From assembly GCA_036521995.1 (NCBI GenBank), contig DATDGR010000233.1, forward strand, positions 1-64,000: a DNA stretch of 64,000 nt. Direction: 5' to 3'. The notes beneath the pieces were generated by a model. It had not been told where the DNA came from and did no database searches. It saw only the letters and a program-made list of their open reading frames with translations. Of the stretch, positions 48,885 through 59,000 are shown piece after piece; the stretch's first letter is position 1, and each line of letters starts with the position of its first letter. A program made the translations under genes and the position numbers. The DNA comes from Gp13-AA77 sp036521995. GTDB lineage: Bacteria; Acidobacteriota; Terriglobia; UBA7540.

Positions 48885-51383
48885 ATGACAACGTTACTTA
48901 GCGATCTGCGTTACGGTTTGCGAACCCTTGCCACGAATCCCGGCTTCGCGGTTGCCGCCATCCTGTCGCTCGCCTTGGGGGTCGGCGCCAACACGGCCAT
49001 CTTCCAATTGCTGGATGCGGTGCGGATGCGCACACTTCCGGTGAGCCACCCTGAGCAACTGGCCGAGCTGCGCCTGACGGACACCACCTGGCTGCGGGGA
49101 AGCCAGCAAAGCTGGAACCCGATACTCACCAACCCCATCTGGGAGCGGATTCGCGATCGTCCGCCCGAGGCTTTTGCCGGCATGTTCGCCTGGGCGGAGG
49201 ACGATTTCAACATCGCTCCGAGCGGCGAGGTGCGTCACGCCCAGGGTTTGTGGGTCAGCGGAGAATTCTTCCACGTGTTGGGCGTTCAGCCCCGGCTCGG
49301 CCGCCTCTTTGCGGCGGCGGATGACCACCGAGGCTGCGGGCTGCCGGGAGCGGTGGTGAGCTATGCTTTTTGGCAGCGCGAGCTCGGCGGCGACCTTGCG
49401 GCCATCGGCAGGAAGATTACCCTGGACTACCAACCCGTCGAGATCATCGGTGTCACGTCCGCCGGCTTCTCCGGCCTGGACGTCGGACAGTCGTTCGATG
49501 TGGCGCTTCCGCTCTGTTCGCAGGCGACGCTGGAGGACTACAGTTTTCTCGACAGCGGCACGATCTGGTGGCTTTCAATCATGGGCCGCCTCAACCCAGG
49601 CTGGACTCTGGGACGAACGACCGCAGAATTGGGCTCGATGTCGCCTGGCATCTTCGAGGCGACGCTGCCGAAGGAATATCCGCGCGAGAATATCAAGGAC
49701 TACCTTCGTCTCAAACTGGCGGCGTACCCTGCCGGAACAGGCATTTCCTGGTTGCGTGAGCAGTACCAGGACCCGCTTTGGCTGCTGCTCGCCACCGCCG
49801 GGCTGGTTCTCTTGATAGCCTGCGCCAACCTGGCGAACCTCATGCTGGCGCGGGCCAGCGCGCGCGAACGTGAGATGGCCGTCCGGCTGGCTTTGGGGGC
49901 GTCGCGCGGCCGCCTGATCCGTCAATTGATGGCGGAAAGCCTGTTGCTGGCAGCCATCGGTGCGGCCCTGGGTCTCGTCCTGTCCGGGGCGTTGAGCCGG
50001 TTCATGGTAGCCTTCCTGACCACCCAAGGGACCACTTTGTCTCTGGACCTGCACCCCGATTGGCGTGTGATCGGCTTCACCGGGGGAGTTGCGATTCTGG
50101 CTTGTCTGTTGTTCGGGCTTACCCCCGCGTTGCGAGCGACCCGCATTGCTCCCGGGGCGGCCATGAAGGCCAGCGGTCGAGGAGTCACCACCACGCGCCA
50201 GCACTTCAGCCTGCGGCGGACGCTGGTGGCCACCCAGGTCGCCCTCTCGCTGGTCCTGCTGGTCGGCGCTCTGCTCTTTTCGCGCAGTCTGCACAACCTG
50301 ATGACCGTGAAGACGGGCTTCCAGCAGGACGGTATATTGATCAGCTACGCCGATATGACGCGCCTCAAGCTACCGTACGAGCGCCACGCGGCGTTCCAAC
50401 AGGAATTGCTGGAACGTCTGCGCGCTATTCCTGGAGTGGACGCGGCGGCGCAAGTGCGGTTTCTGCCGCTCGGCGGGAACGCGACCGAGAATCGGATCTG
50501 GAAAAGCGGCTCGGATCCCAGACAGAGCGTCAACGCGTATTTCAACTGGGTCAGCGACGATTATTTCAAGACGCTACAGACCCCGTTCTTGGCGGGGCGG
50601 GATTTTGATACCCGCGACACCGCGACCACTCCGCCGGTGGCGATTGTGAACCAGGCCTTCGCCCGTGCGCTGGGCTCGGGATCGAATCCGGTGGGCAGTA
50701 GGTTTCGAAGAGAGGCCACGCCTTCCGATCCTGCGGAGATGGACTTCGAGATCATCGGCCTGGTGGCGGATACGAAATACCGGAACATCCGGCAGGATTT
50801 TGTCCCTATCGCTTTCCTCTCCGCCTCCCAGGACGCGCGGTGGAATTGGAGTAACCAGATCCTTATCCGTTCGAACGTACCCATAGGGGATCTCACGTCC
50901 AGAGTCCGAGAGGCGATAGCCGGGCTCAATCCGGAAATCGGCACCGAGTTTGAAGTCTTCAAGACCACCATCCGCGACGGGCTGCTGCGGGACCGCCTGA
51001 TGGCCACCGTATCCGGTTTTTTCGGTCTCCTGGCAGCGCTCCTGGCAGTGGTCGGCCTTTATGGCGTGATGTCGTACATGGTGGTACGGCGGACCAACGA
51101 GATCGGAATCCGCATGACCCTGGGGGCGGGCCGCAGCGAGATCGTCGCCATGGTGATGCGCGAGGCCGGAGCCCTGCTCAGCGTCGGTCTCGGTGTCGGC
51201 TTGCTGCTGTCGCTGGCCGGAGCCAAGGCAGCGCGCGCCTTACTTTTCGGTCTGCAGCCCTATGATCCGCTGACGCTCGCCTTGGCAGCGGCCTTACTGG
51301 CGGCGGTCGCCCTGGCGGCAAGCTTCCTGCCCGCCAAACGTGCGGCCAGGCTCGATCCCATGGCGGCGCTGAGGTACGAGTAG
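48885..51383 (+). CDS. ADOP-type permease (MacB/FtsX fold)
   Basis: An 832-residue inner-membrane protein made of two MacB_PCD plus FtsX halves. It opens with [37 protein letters not shown], the hallmark of acidobacterial duplicated orphan permeases. The four-helix FtsX segments lie at about 300-440 and 700-830; the last carries N-E-I-G-I-R-M-T-L-G-A. No ATPase gene adjoins it, as is typical for this group, so its energy source and substrate are unknown. A second member follows by 62 bp. Confidence 0.92.
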   Translation: MTTLLSDLRYGLRTLATNPGFAVAAILSLALGVGANTAIFQLLDAVRMRTLPVSHPEQLAELRLTDTTWLRGSQQSWNPILTNPIWERIRDRPPEAFAGMFAWAEDDFNIAPSGEVRHAQGLWVSGEFFHVLGVQPRLGRLFAAADDHRGCGLPGAVVSYAFWQRELGGDLAAIGRKITLDYQPVEIIGVTSAGFSGLDVGQSFDVALPLCSQATLEDYSFLDSGTIWWLSIMGRLNPGWTLGRTTAELGSMSPGIFEATLPKEYPRENIKDYLRLKLAAYPAGTGISWLREQYQDPLWLLLATAGLVLLIACANLANLMLARASAREREMAVRLALGASRGRLIRQLMAESLLLAAIGAALGLVLSGALSRFMVAFLTTQGTTLSLDLHPDWRVIGFTGGVAILACLLFGLTPALRATRIAPGAAMKASGRGVTTTRQHFSLRRTLVATQVALSLVLLVGALLFSRSLHNLMTVKTGFQQDGILISYADMTRLKLPYERHAAFQQELLERLRAIPGVDAAAQVRFLPLGGNATENRIWKSGSDPRQSVNAYFNWVSDDYFKTLQTPFLAGRDFDTRDTATTPPVAIVNQAFARALGSGSNPVGSRFRREATPSDPAEMDFEIIGLVADTKYRNIRQDFVPIAFLSASQDARWNWSNQILIRSNVPIGDLTSRVREAIAGLNPEIGTEFEVFKTTIRDGLLRDRLMATVSGFFGLLAALLAVVGLYGVMSYMVVRRTNEIGIRMTLGAGRSEIVAMVMREAGALLSVGLGVGLLLSLAGAKAARALLFGLQPYDPLTLALAAALLAAVALAASFLPAKRAARLDPMAALRYE

Positions 51384-51445
51384 CAGGGTTTAGTGGCTAG
51401 TGGTGGTGGTTAGGGGTTAATGACCACTTCACGTGAGGTCGAGCA

Positions 51446-53943
51446 ATGAACAGGATGCTGCAGGATTTGCGCTACGGCCTTCGCACCCTCGTGAGCAATC
51501 CGGGCTTCACGGCTGTGGCCGTCCTCACGCTCGGGCTCGGCATCGGGGCCAACACGGCTATCTTCAGCGCCGTGAATGCCGTCTTGCTGCACCCCTTGCC
51601 CTACCGGGACTCACAGCGGCTCGTCCGGGTGTGGGCCACCAATGTGAAGAACGGGTTTGCCCACGACGTGGCCTCTTATCCCGACTTCACCGACTGGGCC
51701 GCTCAGAGCCACAACTTTCAGCAAATGGCGGCGTACTGCGGCCGCTCCTATAATCTGTCCGGTGGCGATCACCCTGAGCGGATCCGCGGTTTGCAGGCGT
51801 CCGCCGGCCTTCTGACGATGCTCGGCATCAGGCCGGCGCTGGGGCGCGACTTCTCGCCCGAGGAGCAACAACCCGGTCGAAATCATGTGGTGTTGCTCGG
51901 CGACAGCCTGTGGCGAAGCCACTTCAATGCGGACCCCAAGGTGCTGGGCGCGACCGTAAAGCTGAACCACGAAAACTACACGGTGATCGGGGTGCTGCCT
52001 CCTTATCCGGAGTTTCCGCCCGACGACGCGCGTGGGTTGGTGGTGCCCCTCGCACCCGATCCAAGCCGGGGTCACGGGTTTCTGTACGTTTTCGGCCGGC
52101 TCAAGCCCGGCGCCACTCTGGCTGAGGCCCAAGCCGAGATGAGCACCATTGCCCGCCTGCTGCAGCAGCAATATCCCAAGGAGGACCGGGAGGTGGGAAT
52201 CGAGCTGCAGACCCTCCAAGCGTCCTACGTGAGTGAGTTCCGGCCCGCTCTTCTAATTCTGCTCGGCGCCGTGGGTTTCGTGCTGCTGATCGCCTGTGCC
52301 AATGTGGCGAACTTGTTTCTGGGACGAGCCGCGAGCCGGCAAAGGGAGCTTGCTATACGCGCATCGCTCGGCGCCGGCAGGCGGCGTCTGATCGGCAATT
52401 GCTGACGGAGAGCTTGCTCGTAGGTGCGATGGGGGGAACCCTAGGCTTGCTCCTGGCGGTCTGGGGCTTGGCGGGCCTGGTCGCGCTGCTTTCGCATGAC
52501 TTGTCGATACCTCGCGCCGCAGACATCGGCATCGACCGCTGGATGCTCACCTTCGCTCTGGCGATTTCGCTGGTCACGGGCCTCGTCTCCGGCCTGGCGC
52601 CGGCCCTTGGTGCTTCGAAGGTGGATCTGAACGAATCGCTCAAGGAGGGCAGCCGCGGCCTGACGGGGAGTCGCGGCCATAACCGGTTCCGGAGCGCCCT
52701 GGTCGTAGTTGAGGTCGCCCTGGCGTTAGTGCTCCTCTCAGGCGCGGGTCTGATGATCAAGAGCTTCTTGCTCCTGACCCAGGTGAATTCCGGCCTGCAG
52801 CCGGAGAATGTCCTGACGGTCGACTTTTCCTTGCAGAGCTCGAGATACTCGCACACCGCCACCCGAGCCGCCTCGTTCCAACAGATCCTCCACCGCGTCC
52901 AGGAACTGCCCGGCGTCGACTCCGCGGCGGTGGTGGCTGACATTCCTCTCACGCATAACGAGGATGGTCTTGAATTCAGCATCGAAGGGCTTCCGGACCC
53001 GCCCAATCAAAGGCGCGAAGCCCGGTTCAACATCGCCGGCCCCAAATATTTCCGCACGTTGGGCATTCCTTTGCTGGAGGGCCGCGACTTCAGCGAGCGC
53101 GACGCCGGCGGCGCGCCCCCGGTGGTGCTCATCAATGAGGCGATGGCGCGCCGCTTCTGGCCCAACGCGAATCCAATCGGCCAGAGAATCTCAACCGATG
53201 CGCCGGCGGCGCCCGAGCCTCTCGGCGAGCACGATCACGCTCGCGGCGCTGACCAAGCGAACCAGGGGACTTGGTTTTCGGTCATCGGGATTGCAGGCGA
53301 TGTCCGGCAAATGGGTCTGCGCTCGGAGACACAGCCCGAGGTCTATGTTTCCTACCTTCAGGATCCCTACCAATGGCCTTTCCTGAGCATGCTGGTGCGG
53401 ACCACATCCGACCCCCTGAGGTTGTTTCCCGCGGTTGAGCAGGCGGTCTGGAGTGTGGACAAAGACCAGCCGGTTTCCAACCCGATGACCATGGATCGGA
53501 TTCGGTCCGACTCGATCGCCCAGCCGCGCGTGACGGCACTGCTGCTCAGTCTGTTCGCGGCCCTGGCCCTCTTGTTGGCGTCGGTGGGACTCTATGGCGT
53601 AGTGGCCCGCTCGGTGACGGAGCGAACTCACGAGATCGGCGTGCGCGTGGCGCTCGGCGCGAGACCCCTCGAGGTGTTTCGGCAGGTGGTGGGACGCGGG
53701 ATGATCCTGGCGCTCGCCGGCACGGCTATCGGTCTCGCAGGCGCTTTCGGCACCACCCGCGTGATGACCAGTCTGCTCTATGACGTTCGCCCCACGGACT
53801 GGGTCACCTTCACCGCGGTTTCGCTCCTGCTGATGGCCGTCACGCTCCTGGCCAGCTACGTCCCGGCTCGCCACGCGACCAAGATTGATCCCATGGTCGC
53901 TCCGCTACGAATAAGACCTTTCAGCCGCCACGGCGCCAGGTGA
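51446..53943 (+). pseudogene. second ADOP-type permease, split by one-base deletion
   Basis: Same family as the preceding gene ([25 protein letters not shown]). The first frame (51446-52405) ends at [15 protein letters not shown]; the family reads R-L-I-R-Q-L-L-T-E-S here. Adding one C at about 52393 (ATC-CGG-CAA-TTG in place of ATCGGCAATTG) restores a single frame through 53943, whose 3' part starts L-T-E-S-L-L-V-G-A. The 3' frame is open for about 514 codons with an intact C-terminal FtsX domain, so the lesion is recent or a sequencing error. A TTG at 52399 overlaps the TGA and could allow separate translation of the second half. Confidence 0.88.
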
Positions 53944-54156
53944 TGTGCTGACGGCTAAAGGCCGATAGCTGACACCTTCTTCAGTCACGCGACCGCTTTT
54001 TCCGCGTCTAAGATGCATGCGAGCGAGGATTGCATCCGTACGCGCCGGTTCGTCGAGCGGCACGCTTGGTGGCTCACGGCGAATTCGCGGCGCAAAAGCG
54101 GTATATTGGAGAGAGAGCAGTGCGGGCAATTTCGTTGAGTGGCAGAAGGGGAAATG

Positions 54157-55329
54157 ATGGCTACCTCCCGAAACTTGAGTCACGGAATTGAGCCGCCCCG
54201 TTGGCGCGGAGTCCTCCTTTGGACTGCCCTTGGCGGCCTGGCGTTGTCCCTGTTCGCGCTCACGAGTTGTTCGAGCGGCGGCGCGCAGGGTGATCCCGCC
54301 CAGGCGATGAAAATGATGATGATGCAGGCCGTGCCGGTGACGCTGGCACAGGCTCGACTGAAGACGGTCCCAGTGCAGATTCAAGTGGTCGGCAACGGGG
54401 AGGCGTACAACACCGTCAACGTCAAGGCGCAAGTGGACGGCTTGCTGGAGCGAGCCTATTTTCAGCAGGGCCAGGACGTGCGCGAGGGCGATCTGCTCTT
54501 CACCATCGACGCCCGGCCGTTCCAGGCCGCCCTCGATCAGGCCGAGGCGAACCTGGCCCGCGACCAGGTCCAACTCAAGAACGCACAGGACCAGTACGAG
54601 CGCAACGCGGCTCTGTTCAAGGAAGGCATCGTGTCGAAGGACCAATACCAGACCTTCCGCACCACGGCTGCGGCCGGTGACGCCACGGTGAAGGCCGACG
54701 AGGCGGCTATCGAGAACGCCCGGATTCAGCTTGGATACTGCACCATCCGCTCGCCCATCAGCGGCCGCACCGGCAGCCTGCTGGTCCAGGTGGGCAACCT
54801 GGTAAAGAACAACGACGCGGCTTTGGTTACGATCAACCAGATCACGCCCCTCTACGTCGATTTCTCCGTCCCAGAGCAGTATTTTGCCGAGATCAAGCGG
54901 CACCAGGCCGCCGGTCCGCTGAAGGTGGAAGCGATGGTGCCGCAGGATCAGAGCCACCCCGAATGGGGACAGCTTTCTTTCATCAACAACATGGTGGACA
55001 CCACGACAGGCACCGTGCTGATGAAGGGCGCCTTCCCCAATCCGGCCCGACGGCTCTGGCCCGGCCAGTTTGTCAACGTGGTTGTGACTCTCGATTCGCT
55101 GCGGGACGCCGTGGTGGTCCCTAGCCAGGCCGTTCAAACGGGGCAGCAGGGCAAGTACATCTTCGTGGTGAAAGAAGACAAATCGGTGGAGATACGCCCC
55201 GTGACGCCCGGCGTGAGCGACGGCCCTGATACGGTGATCGAGAAAGGCATCGCCGCGGGCGAGACGGTGGTAACCGACGGCCAGTTGCGGCTGTTCCCCG
55301 GAGCCCATGTAGAAGCCAAAAGCCTCTGA
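54157..55329 (+). CDS. RND efflux periplasmic adaptor lipoprotein
   Basis: A 390-residue membrane-fusion protein (AcrA/MdtA type). The signal peptide ends in a lipobox, L-T-S-C, so it is a lipoprotein. Then: lipoyl-like halves (V-N-V-K-A-Q-V-D-G-L-L-E to I-R-S-P-I-S-G-R-T-G-S-L), an alpha-hairpin (about 95-180), a beta-barrel (P-L-Y-V-D-F-S-V-P-E) and the membrane-proximal domain (G-Q-F-V-N-V-V-V to V-V-T-D-G-Q). Odd: the inner-membrane RND pump that normally follows is absent; beyond it lies the repeat array. ATG 54157 follows AAGGGGA; ATG 54154 is equally possible. A TATATT box lies at 54103. Confidence 0.9.
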   Translation: MATSRNLSHGIEPPRWRGVLLWTALGGLALSLFALTSCSSGGAQGDPAQAMKMMMMQAVPVTLAQARLKTVPVQIQVVGNGEAYNTVNVKAQVDGLLERAYFQQGQDVREGDLLFTIDARPFQAALDQAEANLARDQVQLKNAQDQYERNAALFKEGIVSKDQYQTFRTTAAAGDATVKADEAAIENARIQLGYCTIRSPISGRTGSLLVQVGNLVKNNDAALVTINQITPLYVDFSVPEQYFAEIKRHQAAGPLKVEAMVPQDQSHPEWGQLSFINNMVDTTTGTVLMKGAFPNPARRLWPGQFVNVVVTLDSLRDAVVVPSQAVQTGQQGKYIFVVKEDKSVEIRPVTPGVSDGPDTVIEKGIAAGETVVTDGQLRLFPGAHVEAKSL

Positions 55330-55471
55330 ACTACAGTGTGATGACAACCAGAGCGACAGTGCGCTGAGAGGTTTTCCGCAACCTCAATTACTCTGCCCAC
55401 TCTGCCTTCGCTGGGATAATCATATTATTATCAATAATCTGCGCCGGTTTGGCTGACTGGCGCCTTTCTCG

Positions 55472-55594
55472 GGTTCATTTTGGGTTCGTTTCGGGTTCGT
55501 TTAGGTTCGTCCTGGTTCAAGTTCACAAGCCTCTGCTGATTCTGAAGGAGTTGCCGAATTAGACCGCATCAAATCTTAGGTTCGTTTAGGTTCG
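55472..55594. repeat. helically phased GGTTCG array, copy 2
   Basis: GGTTCR units start at 55472, 55483, 55494, 55504, 55514, 55579 and 55589: periods 11, 11, 10, 10, then 10. GATTCTGAA lies at 55538. The distance from the GATTCT box to the next unit is 41 bp, exactly as in copy 1 (5021 to 5062). Copies 1 and 2 otherwise differ in sequence, so the spacing appears conserved. Confidence 0.8.
55535..55550 (-). promoter_or_regulatory. CTCCTTCAGAATCAGC box
   Basis: Minus-strand member of the 16-bp motif family, lying inside the second array. Confidence 0.4.
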
Positions 55595-55720
55595 TTTTGC
55601 TTTCGTCTCTCGGGGTCGTTCTTGATCCTTAAACGTTCTGAAATCGGTCGCTTACCGGTTTGGGTTAGTTTAAAAACAATCTTGGCTGTTTTTCGCCATG
55701 TTTCCTGCTAAGCTTAATGT

Positions 55721-55876
55721 CTAAAAACAGTTACATGTTTGGGATCTAAAGGCATACATCATATCCCCCCGGGGGGGGCCTTGACCTTCCAGACTGGGTG
55801 TCGCCGGCGCCCCTGTTCCTGCGGGGGTGGCCACCAGCCCTTCCGGCGTGACAGCAGGACTCTTCACGAGAGACAT
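55721..55876 (-). CDS. possible 51-residue peptide
   Basis: ATG 55876 follows GGGGAGG by 6 nt, an excellent ribosome binding site. The frame (M-S-L-V-K-S-P-A-V-T-P-E-G-L-V-A-T-P-A-G ...) runs through the G/C palindrome and ends at 55721. The start vaguely recalls T-P-E-G-K-A-rich proteins that in acidobacteria carry Asn-Glu-Pro tails, but the rest is low complexity. It may be a decayed gene. It sits between a promoter and the array, as does the gene at 5174-5632. Confidence 0.3.
   Translation of the reverse strand: MSLVKSPAVTPEGLVATPAGTGAPATPSLEGQGPPRGDMMYAFRSQTCNCF
55765..55778. repeat. poly-C/poly-G palindrome
   Basis: Six C followed by eight G, giving a 12-bp G/C palindrome between the small ORF region and the array. 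Copy 1 has eight G at 5151-5158 in the matching place. Confidence 0.6.
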
Positions 55877-55955
55877 TACCAACCTCCCCGGCTTCCCGGG
55901 CTCACAAGAACCCATCGCGGACCTGGCCGCGAGCGCGATTACTCAACTCGCATCT

Positions 55956-55983
55956 GCCATATCATAATTTTTGGGCTTGTCAA
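55956..55983 (-). promoter_or_regulatory. sigma70-like promoter homologous to that at 48094
   Basis: On the minus strand TTGACA (55983-55978), 16-bp spacer, TATGGC (55961-55956), then GATG and TTGAGTAATC at the same distances as in the plus-strand promoter at 48094. Confidence 0.6.
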
Positions 55984-56009
55984 GCTGAATGCTGGGGCCC
56001 GAATTCCGC

Positions 56010-56047
56010 AAAAAAAAGGCGGGCGCTCGCCGAAGCGAACACCCGCC
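56010..56047 (-). terminator. intrinsic terminator of the large TonB receptor gene
   Basis: On the minus strand a 13-bp stem (with two G-T pairs) closes on a TTCG tetraloop, GGCGGG...CCCGCC, and is followed by eight T. It starts about 34 bp beyond the stop codon. A textbook rho-independent terminator. Confidence 0.93.
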
Positions 56048-56080
56048 ACGGAGGGATTGGCTCGATGAGTGGAGCTGCTC

Positions 56081-59000
56081 CTAGAAGTAAACCTTCAGCG
56101 CAAACTGAATGATGCGCGCGCCCGTAGGGTTGAACGCGTTGGCTTGCTGCACGCTCGTGGTATCTGCGAAGGCCGCGTTATTAGCCTCGCAGCAAGTTCC
56201 ATTGATACCGCCGAAGTCGTGAATATTGAAGGCGTTGAAGAATTCCGCCCGGAACTGCACGGACCGCTTGCCTTCACTAAATGGGAAGTTCTTGAACAGG
56301 CCTAGGTCGACGTTGTTGAAGTGGGGGCCGACCTGAGCGTAGCGCCCTAAAGTTCCAAACTGATACCCGCCGGAAGGAAGGACGCAAGAGCCACCGGAGC
56401 AATTCTCCGGGAGCGAATAGGCATTAACGTTCAGGATCCGGATGCCGTTGTTGGGGTTGGTGGGATCATTGGTGAAAGTGGACATCGTCGTAGGACCACC
56501 CACGTAGTTGGGGCGCTGGCTGTTGCCACGCTGACCCGCGTTGGCCAAGTCGCTCGGCACACCGATATTGATCGGAAATCCGCTGTTGTAATGGTAGATT
56601 CCTGTGAACTCCCAGCCGCCGAGCAAGAGGTCCTCCGCCCGGTTGAAGTTGGATCCCCAGCGGCGGCCGTGGCCGAAGGGAAGATCTTCGAGCCACTGCG
56701 CGGTGAAAATCTGGGCGTAGTTGTTGGCGCTGTTTCCGTAGTCACAGTAGCGGCACAGGTCGTTCTCCGGCGACGTACCGCCGTAGTTGTCGCCGCTGGG
56801 CGTATCGAGCAAGTGCGACCAGGTGTAGGTCACCAGGGCCTGTGTGCCGCTGGAGAATCTCTTATCCAGCTTCACCTGGAGTCCGTTGTAATTTGATACC
56901 GCGTTGTTGGCGTTCTCGCTCAACGAAGTAAGGGTGGGGGCATAGGGAAACGACGGCCGCGTCTTCACCGTTCCTGCGGCTATGGCTTGCGTGGTGCAGA
57001 CCGTCGGGCCCGCGTCGGGGCAAATTTGGAGCGGACCCGGCGGGGGGTCATTCGCGTTAAAGAACCCGCCGAGATTCTTGGCGTTGTTACCCACGTAGTT
57101 GACTTCGAGCATGAGGTTGCGGGCCAGCTGTTGTTGAATACCCAGATTCCACTGTCGTGTATAGGGAGTCCGGTTGTTGAGAGCTTGGACGTGCTCCTCA
57201 CTGGGCGGCGTGCCCGGCTGCGGGAAGTCATAAGGGGGGAAGAACGTAGCCAGCGGCAGGGTGGGTTGCAGCGTGTTCACGCTGTTGATGCTCTGCGAGA
57301 TGGCGTAGGGCCATTGGCCTCGGGCTCCTTGCCCCGCCCAGGCGTAGTCGCCGTTGTAAAAGTACCCGAAGCCCCCCCGGAGCACCGTGTTGGGGCGCAA
57401 CTGATAGGCAAATCCGACACGCGGAGCCCAGTTCCGGTAGTCCGGATTCATGAGCGAGCGCGGGGCATTGGCCGGCTGGCCGGTGACAGGGTTCGGCCCG
57501 GCCCATGCCAACATATGCTGATCAACATAATAGTTGCCCAGGTGATTGTACTTATCGAAGGGCCACTGGTTGTATTCCCAACGCAGGCCCATATTCACGG
57601 TTAACTTGGTGGTGGGCTTGTAGTTATCCTGAATGTAGAGGCCTGGCGTGTTCTGGTGGAAGTAGGCCGCGGTATCGCCAACGTTGCGGAGTCCGCTGCT
57701 CGGCAGGCCCAGCAGGTAGGAAGCAACTTCATTGATGTTGCTGCCCGTCGAGGTCAGAGGATCCTGGGTGGGAACCTGATCGAAATTGAACTGCGAGGTG
57801 AACGTGCCGTCGTAATAGGCGTTGTAGTGCTCGTACTCGGCGCCCGTCTTGATCTCGTGCTTGCCCCGCTCCATGGTTATGTTCAGCAGCTCTTGCCATA
57901 CATTGGTGATAAATGGGTTGCCGCTGGTGCTCGGGTTGGTGTAATAGGAGCCAAAGTTGAACGCCGGAAACAGCGGAGTGGTCGTGCTCTTGATAGGCGT
58001 TCCCTGAATGGGATAGGTCGAAAGAAACGACGCCACGCCAGGCGCGGGATCGTTGGAGAAGTTGGTGAGGTTGGCGCGATTGTAACCCGACTTGAAGTCT
58101 ATAATCGTGGTAGGGCTCTTGACCCAGGTGGCGCTGGCGACCGCGTTCACGAACTGATTGTACAGGTAATAGTAATTCACCGGCAGACCCTGGGGGCTCG
58201 GGTTTACGGCGTGCTGGTCACTCACACGAAAGTAGGAATTGACCTTGCTGCCGAAGGAGTGATCGATGCGCCCGCTCAACTGGTACTGGTTGATCGTATT
58301 CGGATTGGAGTTGAAAGAGTTGGGCGAGCTGAGGCCGCTGGTCGAGGGGTACCAAATTCCAGCATAGGCCGCCGTGATGGGACTGACCATGCCTGAGGGA
58401 ATCGTGTTTCCCGGGAACGGATCTCGCACGTTTCCTGTGGTCTGCGCCACCAAACCGGTGGTTGGATCCACCTGGCCGGCCGTCACCGAGCGAGTGGTGT
58501 AGGGATTGTAGACTTCATTCGCATCGACCGGGCGGCCGAGGGCGTCAACACACGCCGAATTCTTGTTGACGCCGCACGTCATCAACTGAGAACCCAGGTT
58601 ACTCGCGAAGTTTCCGCTCAACTCCGTTGCAGTTGGGGCAGTGGCGGTATTCAGACTGTTCGAGGCGAATCTGAGGCCTTCATAGCTGAAGAACCAGAAG
58701 GTCTTGTCCTTCCCATTGTAAAGGTGTGGGAAGTAAACGGGACCTCCCGCCACAACGCCAAATTGATTCTGCCGGTAAGCTCCCAGCGGCGCGTTGAAGA
58801 AGTTGTTGAACCACGCATTCGCGTCCAGGTCGTTGTTGCGCAAAAACTCCCAGGCAGCGCCATGAAATTGGTTCGTGCCGGACTTGGTGGCCACGGCGAT
58901 GGCGGCTCCCGCCGCCCGCCCATACTCGGCCGAGGTGATGTTGGTTTCGACCTTGAACTCCTGGATGGAGTCGATGGGGGGCTGCATGGCGTACTGCCCG

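Noticed and set aside
52399..53943. A separate complete permease gene starting at TTG 52399
   Set aside because: The N-terminal half of the family lies directly upstream and one base restores the frame, so a split single gene is the simpler reading.
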